Of a DNA stretch of 33,529 nt, positions 1 through 9,448 are shown piece by piece. Source of the DNA: Rhizobiaceae bacterium (lineage in GTDB: Bacteria > Pseudomonadota > Alphaproteobacteria > Rhizobiales > Rhizobiaceae); the NCBI GenBank assembly GCA_023953775.1, contig JAMLJD010000047.1:1-33529 (forward strand). Direction: 5' to 3'. The first letter of the stretch is position 1. Every line of letters begins with the position of its first letter. Under the pieces are notes generated by a model. That model ran no database searches. It saw nothing but the letters and a program-made list of their open reading frames with translations, and was not told the DNA's origin. A program made the position numbers and the translations under genes.

Positions 1-1081
1 TGGCGACCGGGTCGTATGCCCTCACCCGCGCGCCAACTTCCCAAAGTGCTTCCATCAGCACCCGCGACGGTGCCTCGCGCATGTCATCGGTGTTCGGCTT
101 GAAGGCAAGGCCCCAGAAAGCGAAGGTGCGACCCGACAGGTCGCCGCCAAACTCGGCTTCGATCTTGTCGAGAAGGCTGCGCTTCTGCGCGTCGTTGCGG
201 TTGTCGACCGCTTCGAGCACCAGCGGCTCGACCCCGCTTTGCCGCGCCATGTGGATCATCGCGCTGACGTCCTTGGGAAAGCACGAACCGCCGAAGCCGA
301 TGCCGGGATAGATGAAATGGTAGCCGATGCGCGGGTCGGAACCGATACCATGCCGGACATGCTCGATGTCGGCACCCAGCTTCTCCGCGAGGCCAGCCAT
401 CTCGTTCATGAAGCTGATCTTGGTGGCAAGCATGCAGTTCGCGGCATATTTGGTCAGTTCGGCGCTGCGCCGGTCCATCACGATGATCTTCTCGTGGTTC
501 CGGTTGAACGGCGCATAGAGCTCGCGCAGCAGCGCTTCGGATTCGCGCGAGCGCGTGCCTACAATGATCCTGTCCGGCTTCTGGCAATCGGAGACAGCCG
601 ATCCTTCCTTGAGGAATTCTGGGTTGGACACGACATCGAAGCTGAGATTGTCCGCACCGCGCGACTTGAGGATCGCCGCGACGCGATCGGCAACCGCGTC
701 GCCGGTTCCGACCGGTACGGTCGACTTGATCACCGCCACGCGGCCCGCCTGCATCGTGCCGCCGATCGTGTCGGCCGTCGCGAACACCTGGGAGAGATCG
801 GCGGAACCGTCTTCCGCCGACGGCGTGCCGACCGCGATGAATTGCAGGATGCCGTGGTCGACAGCCTCTGCGCCGTCCGTCGTGAAACGCAGCCGCCCGG
901 CGGCGATGTTCTCGCGCACGAGTTCGTCGAGACCCGGTTCGTAGATCGGGATGATACCGTTCGATAGCTGTTCGACGCGCTTGGCGTTGATATCGACGCA
1001 GATGACGTCATGCCCCACATCGGCCGTCACGGCGGCCTGCACCAGGCCGACATAGCCGCTTCCATGTACCGCGATCTTCAA
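1..1081 (-). CDS. ugd: UDP-glucose 6-dehydrogenase (partial, 3' end outside window)
   Basis: Oxidises UDP-glucose to UDP-glucuronate with two NAD+ in the cytoplasm, supplying acidic sugar for surface polysaccharide. The reading frame is open from a TTG at 1081 to the left edge, giving 360 codons of a family usually about 430-440 residues long. The N-terminus carries the Rossmann motif GSGYVGLV. The signature [10 protein letters not shown] places the catalytic cysteine at residue 267. STVPVGTG and NPEFLKEG are also typical of the family. The TTG start is chosen because the dinucleotide-binding strand MKIAV begins there; no clear Shine-Dalgarno precedes it. A plausible sigma-70 promoter lies about 75 bp upstream. 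The GT4 gene upstream faces the same way across a 131-bp gap, so it may be transcribed separately. A GDP-mannose dehydrogenase is the alternative, but the FGGSCFPKD form favours Ugd. Confidence 0.9.
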   Translation of the reverse strand, partial: MKIAVHGSGYVGLVQAAVTADVGHDVICVDINAKRVEQLSNGIIPIYEPGLDELVRENIAAGRLRFTTDGAEAVDHGILQFIAVGTPSAEDGSADLSQVFATADTIGGTMQAGRVAVIKSTVPVGTGDAVADRVAAILKSRGADNLSFDVVSNPEFLKEGSAVSDCQKPDRIIVGTRSRESEALLRELYAPFNRNHEKIIVMDRRSAELTKYAANCMLATKISFMNEMAGLAEKLGADIEHVRHGIGSDPRIGYHFIYPGIGFGGSCFPKDVSAMIHMARQSGVEPLVLEAVDNRNDAQKRSLLDKIEAEFGGDLSGRTFAFWGLAFKPNTDDMREAPSRVLMEALWEVGARVRAYDPVA

Positions 1082-1155
1082 GGCAACAGTCCAGTCCAGG
1101 CTTGGTGTAATGTCAGGAAAACGATCGGTGGCGCTTCGGGCCAGCGACGACGCGG

Positions 1156-1184
1156 TTAGTAGCGGCCATCCCCTCGTCTGACAA
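1156..1184 (-). promoter_or_regulatory. Candidate sigma-70 promoter for the UDP-glucose dehydrogenase gene
   Basis: On the minus strand TTGTCA (1184-1179, 5 of 6 matches to TTGACA) is followed after exactly 17 bp by TACTAA (1161-1156, 4 of 6 matches to TATAAT). It lies in the 131-bp gap between the GT4 stop and the dehydrogenase start, which implies a leader of about 65-70 nt. Prediction by eye only. Confidence 0.45.
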
Positions 1185-1212
1185 CCCTGTGCAAGGACCG
1201 GACACGCCCCGC

Positions 1213-3075
1213 CTAGCGCGACAGCAGGCCCTGGTAGATATCCGACACGCGTTCGCCCATCTGCCGCCAGTCGCGGTTCTCGACAACCCACCGCCGCCCC
1301 GCGTCGCCAAGCCTGCGTCGCGTAGCGTCGTCATTCATGAGCTGGCCGAGCGTTGCGGCGAGCGACTGCACGGACCCCTTGTCGTGCACCAGCCCGGTTC
1401 GACCAGCTTCGACGATTTCCGCCAGGGCGGCGACGCTCGACACCACAACGCATTTTTCCATCGCCATGGCTTCGAACGGCTTCAGCGGCGATACCATCTC
1501 GCACACCGGCAGCGGCTTGCGGGGAAACGGGGCGATCGACACCAGAGAATAATAGCGCTCGACCTCGTGATGCGGGACAGCACCTGTAAACCGCACGATA
1601 TCCGCCATGCCGAGTTCGCGAGCCAACGTCTTCAGCGGCTCGAGCATTTCGCCCTGCCCGACGATCAGCGCCTGCGGCGGCGGGCCACCGCCGTCCCGCA
1701 GCAGGCACAGGGCATGCAGAAGGTCGTCCATCCCCTCATAGCCGACCAGCGAGCCGACATAGCCGATCACCGGCCGCGAAAGGTCGAAGCCGAGTTCGGC
1801 AGCCAGCGCCCGGTCCGGTTCGACGGGTCGGAAACGCCTTGTATCGACACCGTTGGGTACGACGTCGATCTTGTTGTCGTCGACGCCACGGCGAACCAGC
1901 TCGGCGCGCAGCGCGTCGGTGATGCAGATCACCCGGTCGGCATTGTTGCAGGCCTCGGTCTCCATGCGCTGGTAGAGCCGCCAGGCGTCGCTGCCGGCGA
2001 ATCCGGGATCGAGCGAGGCGCGGGTCGTCTCCCACAGTCCCCTCACCTCGTAGATCGACTTCAGGCCGAACTTGCGGGCGATGAAGTTGGCCGTGACGCC
2101 GTTGATATAGTTGGACGCCGCATGCACGATCGCCGGCTTCATGGCGCGTATCAGCGGATAGTGGGCCTTCAGGTTCTCGGAAATATAGTCGACGGTCGGC
2201 ACCTTGCCGATGCCCTTCGTCTCGCTCGGCAGCCGGTGATAGACGACACCGTCGACGGCATCCGAAGGCGCGGCTTCGCCGGTCGACACGGCCATTGTCA
2301 CGCCCTCCGAGAAACCGAGCCGTGTCACGACGTCGACGTCTATGCCGGCCGCCCTCATTCCGTGCACGAGGCCCTGCGTCCGCGTCGCATAGCCACTCGC
2401 CTCGAACGGCAACGATCCATGGGCGAGATAAAGTGCCCGCCCGGCAGCCGGGTCGGCGATCGGCTCGCGATACTGCTCGGACGGCATCTCGTAGCCGTTG
2501 TTCAGGAGCTGAGCGTCGGAACGCATATGCGCGAAGGCGCGCTTCATGCGTTGCGACGATCCGGCCTTTCCCTCGAATGCCAATAGCCGCACGAAGTTCG
2601 TCTTGTACTCGTCTTCGACCACGGCGGCGAGGACGTCGGCGCGGCGGCTTCCAAGCTCCATGGCATGACGGCCGAAATCCGCCGCGAGGTCGGAAAGGAC
2701 ACCCGATGCGGCCGTCATCAGATCCTCGTAGGCGCGGACCGGCTCGGCCGGACAACTTTGTACGGTGAGCTCGACGATGCGGTCGACCTCGGCGCGTGAT
2801 CCCCGTGCCGCTGTCAGGCAGGTCCGCAGCACCTCCGTAGCCCGACTTCCCGCCAGCAGCGCCTTTGAAGCCTCGGCGACGCCATCCCGACCGGCCGCCT
2901 TGGCGCAGGCAAAGAGTGTCTCGGCTCGCTCCGCCTTCGACGCCGAGAGGTCGAACGACAGGAGCAACCGGGCGAGCCAGGGCGACACCCTGTAGGCACG
3001 GTGAAGCATACGCCCCGGGACGGCTGTCTCGGGCGGCGGATTCTTCGCTGCGTCGGCGCGGGTGGAAGTCTGCAA
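1213..3075 (-). CDS. GT4-family glycosyltransferase with a roughly 200-residue N-terminal extension
   Basis: A 620-residue protein. The C-terminal two thirds is a GT-B retaining glycosyltransferase of family 4: an N-terminal acceptor half ([18 protein letters not shown] near residue 215), then [33 protein letters not shown], and the nucleotide-sugar motif ending [13 protein letters not shown]. It should transfer a sugar from a nucleotide donor to a growing glycan at the cytoplasmic face; donor and acceptor cannot be told. The first 200 residues are helical and alanine-rich and match nothing I recognise. The start is TTG at 3075: an in-frame TAA lies three codons upstream and AAGAGG sits just before it, so no longer form is possible. 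It is divergent from the GT2 gene across 277 bp. Confidence 0.9.
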   Translation of the reverse strand: MQTSTRADAAKNPPPETAVPGRMLHRAYRVSPWLARLLLSFDLSASKAERAETLFACAKAAGRDGVAEASKALLAGSRATEVLRTCLTAARGSRAEVDRIVELTVQSCPAEPVRAYEDLMTAASGVLSDLAADFGRHAMELGSRRADVLAAVVEDEYKTNFVRLLAFEGKAGSSQRMKRAFAHMRSDAQLLNNGYEMPSEQYREPIADPAAGRALYLAHGSLPFEASGYATRTQGLVHGMRAAGIDVDVVTRLGFSEGVTMAVSTGEAAPSDAVDGVVYHRLPSETKGIGKVPTVDYISENLKAHYPLIRAMKPAIVHAASNYINGVTANFIARKFGLKSIYEVRGLWETTRASLDPGFAGSDAWRLYQRMETEACNNADRVICITDALRAELVRRGVDDNKIDVVPNGVDTRRFRPVEPDRALAAELGFDLSRPVIGYVGSLVGYEGMDDLLHALCLLRDGGGPPPQALIVGQGEMLEPLKTLARELGMADIVRFTGAVPHHEVERYYSLVSIAPFPRKPLPVCEMVSPLKPFEAMAMEKCVVVSSVAALAEIVEAGRTGLVHDKGSVQSLAATLGQLMNDDATRRRLGDAGRRWVVENRDWRQMGERVSDIYQGLLSR

Positions 3076-3100
3076 GCTCGCCTCTTAGGATCGATGACGG

Positions 3101-3129
3101 TCCATCGCCGCCTTGCCGTTGCTTGTCAA
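3101..3129 (-). promoter_or_regulatory. Possible promoter for the GT4 gene
   Basis: A perfect TTGACA (3129-3124 on the minus strand) lies upstream of the TTG start. At 17 bp spacing the -10 position reads GATGGA, a poor match, so only the -35 element is convincing. It lies in the 277-bp divergent gap (3076-3352) between the GT4 and GT2 genes. I see no other strong element in that gap. Confidence 0.25.
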
Positions 3130-3352
3130 TCACCGCGCGCGGACAAGCCGAGCCAGGCACCAAGGCACGGTGGCAACTTGCCGCCTGCGGATTGAATCGC
3201 CACCATAGAGCGACTAAACGGGTCGCTACGGCCCGCATTCGATTCCCGAAGCCTTTCGTGACGGGCGTGAAGACCGACGCGGCTTGTCCTGCGACCTGCC
3301 CCGCGTGAACGCCGGAACAGATGTCCACCCTCGAACAAGTAGACGGCCAAGG

Positions 3353-5440
3353 ATGGATTCTCAGAGGAAGCGTCCCGCAAGTCGGCAGGTACCCGGAGCG
3401 ATTGACGTGGGGCTCCCCGAACGAGTTGCGGAACTGGAGCGCACGCTTGCCGTTGCGGAGGCGCGTATTCGTGCGATGGAGGCAAGCACATCATGGCGGG
3501 TGACCGCGCCGTTGCGTGCCGTGGTTTCGGCCGCGAGGCGGCTCACGGAGGGTGCACGGGCAGCACCGGCTTCACGCCCTTCAACCGCGAGCGTGGTTCC
3601 GGATAGCATTGCGCCCGACCTGAAACAGCCAGTGGAGATCAAGCCGCCGGCCAATGCCAAGGCGATCGAGGATCGCCTGTGGGGCGGGTTCTCGCAGTCG
3701 GCACTGGGCGATCTCGGGGCGATCCGGGCAACCGGCAACGGCCGCAACGCGGCCAATGCGGGCTGGGCGCTGGCGTGCTGGTACACCGCGGACAATGCGT
3801 TCGGAAAGGCTCTGGAAAGCCTCGTCGGCGACGACAGCGGCGAGCGCGCCGAATCGATGCCGCGCACCTTGCTGCGCAGCTACTGCCTCGTGCGTCTGGC
3901 ACGTGCCGCCGAGGCGCGCGCGGTCCTCGAGCCGCTGGCAGCCGAACAGTCCGAAGATCCCAACCTGTGCATGGCGATGGCCAACACCTATGCTCCGGCC
4001 GGTGGCGAAGCGGACGACGACCAGCGCCTGCAATGGATCAACCGGCTCTACGGGAATGCGGGACTGGCGCTTCTCGCCAGGGCCGACCCTAAACGACCCC
4101 TGACCGTCGACAACCTGACGGTCGCTAAGAATCCCGCACCGGTCAAGGATGATGATGCGAAGGTCTCGATCATCCTTCCGCTGTACGGTGCCGAGGAGAC
4201 GCTGCGCTTCACGCTCGACAGCATCCTCGCCCAGACATGGCGCAATCTCGAACTGATCATCGTCGAGGACCGCAGCCCCGATGCCAGCTACGCGATCGCC
4301 AAGGAATATGCCGCGCGAGATCCGCGCATAGTGCTTCTGCGACAGGATCGTAATCGCGGCTCCTACTCGGCGAGGAACCGGGGAATCGAGGTCGCAACTG
4401 GCGATTTTCTGACGATTCATGATGCAAATGACTGGTCGCATCCGCAAAAAATCGAGATTCAGGCCCGTCATTTGCTCGAAAACGAGCAGTCGATCGCCAA
4501 TCATACGTGCTGGGCGCGCGTCTATGGCGACATGATGTTCGTCGGCAAGTTCCGCCGCAAGGACAAGCTGATCGACTGGAACCCCTCGTCGTTCCTCTTC
4601 CGTCGCGAATTGCTCGACAGGGTCGGCGCCTGGGATGCCGTCCGCATCTCGGCCGACGCAGAATTCGTCCGCCGCACCCGCCGGTGCTTTCCCGATCGCC
4701 TCCCCGTCTCAGCGCTCGACAGCGCTCCGCTCGCATTCGGTTTCGATACCGAGACCTCGCTGACGAAGACCGGCGCAACGCATGGGCGCACCGTCTACCA
4801 CGGCTTCCGGCGCGAATATCACGAGGCCGCCAACCACTGGCACGCCACCGCGCCGGACGGGCAGTTGCGTTTGACGACGACCGGTGAACGGCGCTTCCCG
4901 GCGCCGGGCGCGATCCTTCCCGACAGGACGGTCCAGACTTCGGCGCCCAAGCTTATCATCGCAGACTTCAACGCCGCTACCGAGGCCGCCGCTCTCGCCA
5001 ACGCGGCGGTCGACGCGATGGCCGGCGCCGGCGATCCCCCGGCGATCTTCAACTGGCGCGACTACGACAGCGATGTCACCGCGCCGCTCGGCGCCCGGCT
5101 GCGCCAGATGGCGGCCGAGGGCCGGATCAGGATCATAGCGCCCGGCGAACGCGTGGAAGCCGGCGAAATCGTCATATTCGGACCCGGCATCCTGCGCCAC
5201 AGGATCGATCTCTTCCCGGTGGAAAAGGCCGAACGCGTGACCGTCGTGGTCGATCACGCCCCCGATCTTTCGGCCGGGCCTTACGATCCGGAAGCCGTCC
5301 GAAAGACGGTCGAGGAGCTGTTCGGCACGCCCGGCGAGTGGGTGGCGACGACACCGGAGGCCCAGGCGGCAATGAGAACCGATCCGCGTTTTCCCGCCCC
5401 TGCGGACGGGCTCTGGACCGGCCCTTCGCCCCGGGCCTGA
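3353..5440 (+). CDS. GT2-family glycosyltransferase with N-terminal coiled coil
   Basis: About 695 residues from ATG 3353. A short coiled coil (ELERTLAVAEARIRAME) leads into STSWRVTAPLRA, a motif often seen near the N-terminus of large polysaccharide glycosyltransferases. A helical, TPR-like stretch follows to about residue 265. The GT2 (GT-A) domain starts at residue 271 (VSIILPLYGAEETLRFTLDS). Its acidic metal-site position reads HDANDW at 356-361 instead of a plain DXD. The last 200 residues are unassigned. It probably adds a sugar to a cytoplasmic glycan intermediate. The start is uncertain: TTG 3284 and GTG 3305 are also in frame without convincing ribosome sites, and ATG 3353 has only an adjacent AAGG. 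Bases about 4390-4510 are visibly richer in A+T than the neighbourhood, which may reflect transfer. Confidence 0.85.
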   Translation: MDSQRKRPASRQVPGAIDVGLPERVAELERTLAVAEARIRAMEASTSWRVTAPLRAVVSAARRLTEGARAAPASRPSTASVVPDSIAPDLKQPVEIKPPANAKAIEDRLWGGFSQSALGDLGAIRATGNGRNAANAGWALACWYTADNAFGKALESLVGDDSGERAESMPRTLLRSYCLVRLARAAEARAVLEPLAAEQSEDPNLCMAMANTYAPAGGEADDDQRLQWINRLYGNAGLALLARADPKRPLTVDNLTVAKNPAPVKDDDAKVSIILPLYGAEETLRFTLDSILAQTWRNLELIIVEDRSPDASYAIAKEYAARDPRIVLLRQDRNRGSYSARNRGIEVATGDFLTIHDANDWSHPQKIEIQARHLLENEQSIANHTCWARVYGDMMFVGKFRRKDKLIDWNPSSFLFRRELLDRVGAWDAVRISADAEFVRRTRRCFPDRLPVSALDSAPLAFGFDTETSLTKTGATHGRTVYHGFRREYHEAANHWHATAPDGQLRLTTTGERRFPAPGAILPDRTVQTSAPKLIIADFNAATEAAALANAAVDAMAGAGDPPAIFNWRDYDSDVTAPLGARLRQMAAEGRIRIIAPGERVEAGEIVIFGPGILRHRIDLFPVEKAERVTVVVDHAPDLSAGPYDPEAVRKTVEELFGTPGEWVATTPEAQAAMRTDPRFPAPADGLWTGPSPRA

Positions 5441-5636
5441 CAGCACTCGTCGGCCCCCTGCTTCACCGACGCGACCGGCCACGGGGACGCAGACCATGTG
5501 CCCGACCCTCGGATACCTGCATTCGGACTGGGATAGGGTCTACCTGCTTCATTTTCGGGCATTTGTGCAACGCCAGGTGTTTCCACCCCACCGAAAAATG
5601 CTCTAGAGGCATCGGGCAGTTTCAGCCAAGGGACGG

Positions 5637-7286
5637 ATGACGGCCGACATGAGCGACAGCAGCACCTGGATCATGATCCCCGCGCGCGGCGGTTCGCGCG
5701 GCGTCCCGCGCAAGAACGTCCGGCTACTCGGCGGCCTCCCGCTGATCGTGCATGTCATTCGGGCGGCGCTCGAAGGCTGCGATGCCGACAAGATCATCGT
5801 CATCACCGACGACGATGAGATCGACGCCGTTGCGAGTGCCGAGGGCGTCCGCATCGTTCGCGAAGGCAAGACGACCGGCCGCGCGACGCTGGACGATGTC
5901 GCCCTCAAGGTCGCCGACGAGATCGAGAAGCTCGGCGCCGCGCCCGACGACATATTCCTCACCATCCAGCCGACCTGCCCGTTCCTGCGCCCCGCGCGGA
6001 TCGACGAGGCGCGGCAGGCCTTCGACGATGGTGCGGGCTGCGTGATCACCGTGGTCGACGACCGACACCTCGGCTGGCGCATGGACGCCGAGGGCAATCC
6101 CGAACCGGACTATGAAGCGCGCGTGAACAGGCAGATGCTGCCGCCGCAGTTCCGCGAATCCGGCGCCATCATCGGCTGCCGGCTGCGCGACCTCAGGCAG
6201 CATGGAACGCGCATCGTCGCGCCGATCCGGCTCATCGAGGTCGGCAAGCAGGAATCGCTCGACATCGACGATTTCTCCGACTGGGCGGTTGCCGAATACA
6301 TCGCATCGCGGCGGCGCATCGTCATCCGCGCCGACGCCAGCGAGACGATGGGCATGGGCCACGCCTATCGCGCGATCGCCGTCGCACAGGAACTGGCGCG
6401 CCACCGCATCGTGATTGCCACCGATAGCGCCATGCCGCTCGGACAGGCGCTGTTTTCGGAGTATCCGTTCGAGGTCGTCACGGTCGACGGCAGCGACGGC
6501 TTCCTGGCGTTTCTGGAAACCGACAAACCCGACCTTGTCATCCTCGACCAGCTCGACACGGAACGCGGCTATGTCCGGGCGATCAGGCAACTGGCGGGCA
6601 ATGTCGTGACATTCGAGGACCTCGGCGCCGGTGCGCTCGAGGCCGACGTTCTGGTCTCCGATCTCTACATGAACCTGGATGTGGCCGACGACCGGCAGCT
6701 CGCCGGCATCTCCAACGCCATCCTCGCGCCGAGCTTCGAGACCTCGCTCAAGCCGGCCCCTTTTCGCGAAAACCCAGAAAACGTGCTGGTCGTCTTTGGC
6801 GGCACCGATCCCTCGCGGCTCACCGAACGGGCCCTGCAGGCGCTGGCACAGGCAAAGTTCGCCGGCCATGTGACCGTCGTCCTCGGTCCCGGGGCGGACA
6901 AGTCGGTGACGCTCGAACGCTTCGGGCTGAACGGCGAGATCCGCAAGGATGTGAAGCACATGCCCGGCCTGATGCAGCAGGCCGACCTCGCCATCTCCAG
7001 CGGCGGCCGGACGGTGACGGAACTGGTCAGTCTCGGCGTGCCGGTCCTGTGCCTGTGCCAGAACGAAAAGGAACTCACCCACACCCACGCCTCGGCGCGC
7101 TACGGTGTGGTCAATCTGGGTCTCGGCGCGCTGGTCGATGTCGACACTGTCGCCAACCATATTGAGCGCCTGCTCGGCTCGGTGGAACTGCGCCAGACAC
7201 TGCGCAGCCGCGCCCTGCACGAGACGCGCGGACGTAGCAACACGGCAATTATCGACCGGATCATGCGCAGGATCGGCTGGGCCTAG
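5637..7286 (+). CDS. Bifunctional CMP-nonulosonate synthetase fused to a PseG/SpsG-like domain
   Basis: A 549-residue two-domain protein. Residues about 10-225 are an acylneuraminate cytidylyltransferase: the P-loop-like IPARGGSRGVPRKNV binds CTP, and TIQPTCPFLRP, SGAIIGCRL and the final SLDIDDFSDW are family hallmarks. This domain activates a nine-carbon ulosonic acid as its CMP sugar. From about residue 228 a PseG/SpsG-type GT-B domain follows: RADASETMGMGHAYRA with the likely catalytic His242, later VFGGTDPSRLTERAL and AISSGGRTVTELVSLGVP. PseG hydrolyses UDP from a 2,4-diacetamido sugar just before NeuB/PseI condensation, so the fusion joins steps either side of the synthase encoded at 8349-9410. 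The exact sugar is not determined. ATG 5649 is an alternative start; AAGGGA lies just before ATG 5637. The 196-bp gap upstream should hold its promoter. Confidence 0.88.
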   Translation: MTADMSDSSTWIMIPARGGSRGVPRKNVRLLGGLPLIVHVIRAALEGCDADKIIVITDDDEIDAVASAEGVRIVREGKTTGRATLDDVALKVADEIEKLGAAPDDIFLTIQPTCPFLRPARIDEARQAFDDGAGCVITVVDDRHLGWRMDAEGNPEPDYEARVNRQMLPPQFRESGAIIGCRLRDLRQHGTRIVAPIRLIEVGKQESLDIDDFSDWAVAEYIASRRRIVIRADASETMGMGHAYRAIAVAQELARHRIVIATDSAMPLGQALFSEYPFEVVTVDGSDGFLAFLETDKPDLVILDQLDTERGYVRAIRQLAGNVVTFEDLGAGALEADVLVSDLYMNLDVADDRQLAGISNAILAPSFETSLKPAPFRENPENVLVVFGGTDPSRLTERALQALAQAKFAGHVTVVLGPGADKSVTLERFGLNGEIRKDVKHMPGLMQQADLAISSGGRTVTELVSLGVPVLCLCQNEKELTHTHASARYGVVNLGLGALVDVDTVANHIERLLGSVELRQTLRSRALHETRGRSNTAIIDRIMRRIGWA

Positions 7287-7299
7287 TGCGGGCCCTTTC

Positions 7300-7320
7300 G
7301 GGTCTCGCCCGGGCAGACCC
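7300..7320. terminator. Candidate terminator hairpin between convergent genes
   Basis: GGGTCT (7300-7305) and AGACCC (7315-7320) form a perfect 6-bp stem with a 9-nt loop in the 52-bp gap between two convergent genes. On the plus strand TTCT follows; there is no long T run on either side, so this is weak. Confidence 0.35.
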
Positions 7321-7338
7321 TTCTGACCGTCCGAATGC

Positions 7339-8352
7339 CTAAAGCGTCTCGAGAAACCGCTTCATCGTCGGGAAGGTCTGGCGCATCGTCTCGACGCTGC
7401 CCGCCACCGTCTCGCCGCGTGTCTCGAAATGCCGTTCCACAGCCTGCTTGAACGGCTCGATATTGTCGCCTTCCACAATCAGGCTGTCCGCGCCGAGCGC
7501 CTTCGCCTGGCCGACCCCACGGCTGTCCTCGTTGATCAGGATCGACGGGATGCGTCGCGACAGGCACAGGAGATGGGCATGCACCCGGTAGCCGATATGG
7601 AGATCGGCATTGCCGTAGAGCGCTTCCATGCGCGGCAGGCTGCCCGTAAGCCCGGTGACGCGCCAGCCGCGCCGCAGCGCCGAGGCCGAGAACCGGACGA
7701 ACTTCGAGCCGCGCTCGAGGCCGATCTTCGTCCAGGCCGGGACGATGCCGTGATGGAAGGCCGCCGTCCGCCGCGCCTTGGGGAAGCGCTGCGTCAGCCA
7801 TTCCATCAGTTCGAGCGTACCGGGCTGCATCACCGCCGGCATGGACAGCACGAGGTTCTTCACCTCGTCCTTGAAGACATACGGGTTCTCGAACGTCGTC
7901 AAATCGTACCAGGCCGGACATCCGGTCATCAGCACATTGTCGACGCCGGCATGGTTGAGAACCTCGACGGTCAGCGGATCGCGCGCGCTGGAAAGCTCGA
8001 TCTTTCCATGGATGTCCTTGATGAACTTCTCGGCCGGCGCAGCGAACTTGAACGTGTCCGGAGACTTCTTCGCCGGCGATTTCCACCCCAGCCCATAGGG
8101 CACGATCGGCGGCGTCACCTTTTCGCGTTCCAGCGGATAGACCTTCGGATACATCTCGCGCTGATAGGCCGGTCCTCCGCACAGAAGCACCCGCCTGGCC
8201 TTGTTGAAGGTCTCGTAGTGCTGCGGCTCGATCGCCTTGCGGTCCAGCGTCACGATGTCGGCGTCGACATGCTTGCGCAGAAGCGCCCGCGCCCTGTCAC
8301 CGATCAGATGGTCGCCCGAATTGCGGTAGGCGCCGCACAGGACGACGATCAC
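7339..8352 (-). CDS. Polysaccharide pyruvyl transferase family protein
   Basis: A 337-residue member of the polysaccharide pyruvyl transferase family (PF04230), which adds pyruvate ketals from phosphoenolpyruvate to glycan sugars. Seen: N-terminal IVVLCGAYRNSGDHLIGD, then RRVLLCGGPAYQ, MTGCPAWYDL, and a C-terminal GYRVHAHLLCLSRRIPSILINEDSRG, the family's basic, histidine-containing signature. The start is GTG 8352, whose GTGA overlaps the stop of the upstream synthase by 4 bp, so the two are translationally coupled. It is the last gene of the leftward operon from 11614. The substrate is unknown; members of this family also act in surface-glycan assembly in ways not well defined. Confidence 0.85.
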   Translation of the reverse strand: MIVVLCGAYRNSGDHLIGDRARALLRKHVDADIVTLDRKAIEPQHYETFNKARRVLLCGGPAYQREMYPKVYPLEREKVTPPIVPYGLGWKSPAKKSPDTFKFAAPAEKFIKDIHGKIELSSARDPLTVEVLNHAGVDNVLMTGCPAWYDLTTFENPYVFKDEVKNLVLSMPAVMQPGTLELMEWLTQRFPKARRTAAFHHGIVPAWTKIGLERGSKFVRFSASALRRGWRVTGLTGSLPRMEALYGNADLHIGYRVHAHLLCLSRRIPSILINEDSRGVGQAKALGADSLIVEGDNIEPFKQAVERHFETRGETVAGSVETMRQTFPTMKRFLETL

Positions 8353-9410
8353 TGGATGTCCGCCCACACGACCGATGCACCGGAGGCGACCGCGCGCGCA
8401 GCCGGGCGGCCCACGACGCGGTCCCAATGGGCGATCTCGATGCCGACATCCGACCGCAGCGCGATCAGGTCGTCGGCCGAAATCTTCTCGCCGGAAGCGA
8501 TGTCGCGCGCCGCGACGATGCGGCGGCGCGCCTTGTCGATCGCCAGCGACTGGCCGGACAGGTCCAGCTCGCGCGACCCGTAGAGCTCGCGCAGCCGGCC
8601 GAGCCGTTCGTTGAAGGCAGCGAGATCGGCCGACGTCATCGCGTGGTAGTGGTCGTTGCCCTTGGCCGTCTTGTCGTCGGTGAAGTGCTTCTCGAGCACC
8701 ACGGAACCGAGCAGCGTCGCGATTTCCAGCGCCGGCATCGCGCCATCGGCGTCGGGCTTGACGTGGTCGGAATAGCCGATCGGGCATTCGCTGCCGAAAA
8801 TCCGCGCGAGCTCCTGGATCTGCGCAAGCTGCGCATCGGCCGGCGGCGTCGGGTAGTTGAGCACGCAGTGCAGCAGCGTCACGTCGGTCGCCCCGGCGCG
8901 CGTGAGTTCCTGCAGGGCGACGGCCGTCTCGTCGTGCCGCGCCGCGCCAACCGACATCACGACCGGTTTCTTCGTTGCGCCGACACGGCGCAGCAGCGGA
9001 ATGTTGGTGATGTCGGCCGATGCGATCTTGAACACCGGCATCAGCGGCTCGAGCAGGTCGACGGCGTCAAGGTCGAACGGCGTCGAGATGAAGTCGACAC
9101 CGCATTCGACGCAGTGCGCGGCCAGCGCACGGTATTCGTCGTCGCCGAAATTGTCCCAGCGCTTGAACAGCGCATACTGGCTGTCGGCGGCTTCCTCCTT
9201 GCGGTCCCAGTAGGCGGGGCTGGTGTCGCGCGCCGCCAGCGTCTCGGCCTTGTAGGTCTGGAACTTGGCTGCATGGGCGCCGCCCTTGGCCGCGCCTTCG
9301 ATCATCCGCTTGGCCCGATCCAGGTCGCCTTCATGGTTCACGCCGATCTCGGCGATGATGTAGGGCGACAGGTAGGCGTATTCCTGACCGTTGAGATGAA
9401 ACGACTTCAT
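8349..9410 (-). CDS. NeuB-family nonulosonic acid synthase with C-terminal SAF domain
   Basis: A 353-residue synthase that condenses phosphoenolpyruvate with a six-carbon N-acylated aldose to give a nine-carbon ulosonic acid (neuraminic, legionaminic or pseudaminic type). The TIM barrel shows YIIAEIGVNHEGDLDRAKRMI, AKFQTYKAETL, FISTPFD, FKIASADITN, HCVLNYPTP, IGYSDHV and VLEKHFTDD. The last 60 residues are the antifreeze-like SAF domain, which in Neisseria NeuB supplies the arginine that contacts the N-acetyl group. The usual full length is about 340-350, so it is complete. It lies 38 bp downstream of the TPR protein and overlaps the pyruvyl transferase by 4 bp. With the fused CMP-synthetase/PseG enzyme nearby, a legionaminate or pseudaminate product is plausible; sequence alone does not decide. 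Confidence 0.9.
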   Translation of the reverse strand: MKSFHLNGQEYAYLSPYIIAEIGVNHEGDLDRAKRMIEGAAKGGAHAAKFQTYKAETLAARDTSPAYWDRKEEAADSQYALFKRWDNFGDDEYRALAAHCVECGVDFISTPFDLDAVDLLEPLMPVFKIASADITNIPLLRRVGATKKPVVMSVGAARHDETAVALQELTRAGATDVTLLHCVLNYPTPPADAQLAQIQELARIFGSECPIGYSDHVKPDADGAMPALEIATLLGSVVLEKHFTDDKTAKGNDHYHAMTSADLAAFNERLGRLRELYGSRELDLSGQSLAIDKARRRIVAARDIASGEKISADDLIALRSDVGIEIAHWDRVVGRPAARAVASGASVVWADIQ

Positions 9411-9448
9411 GGTTCGAAAGTCCGCTTTTGGCTATGTGCTTCGATCGT

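Noticed and set aside
1189..2586. A 465-codon plus-strand open frame
   Set aside because: Antisense to the GT4 gene, which has clear glycosyltransferase motifs and a ribosome site.
8353..8787. Upstream extension of the pyruvyl-transferase frame
   Set aside because: It runs inside the synthase gene in another frame. The GTGA overlap at 8352-8349 and the family's N-terminal motif set the start.
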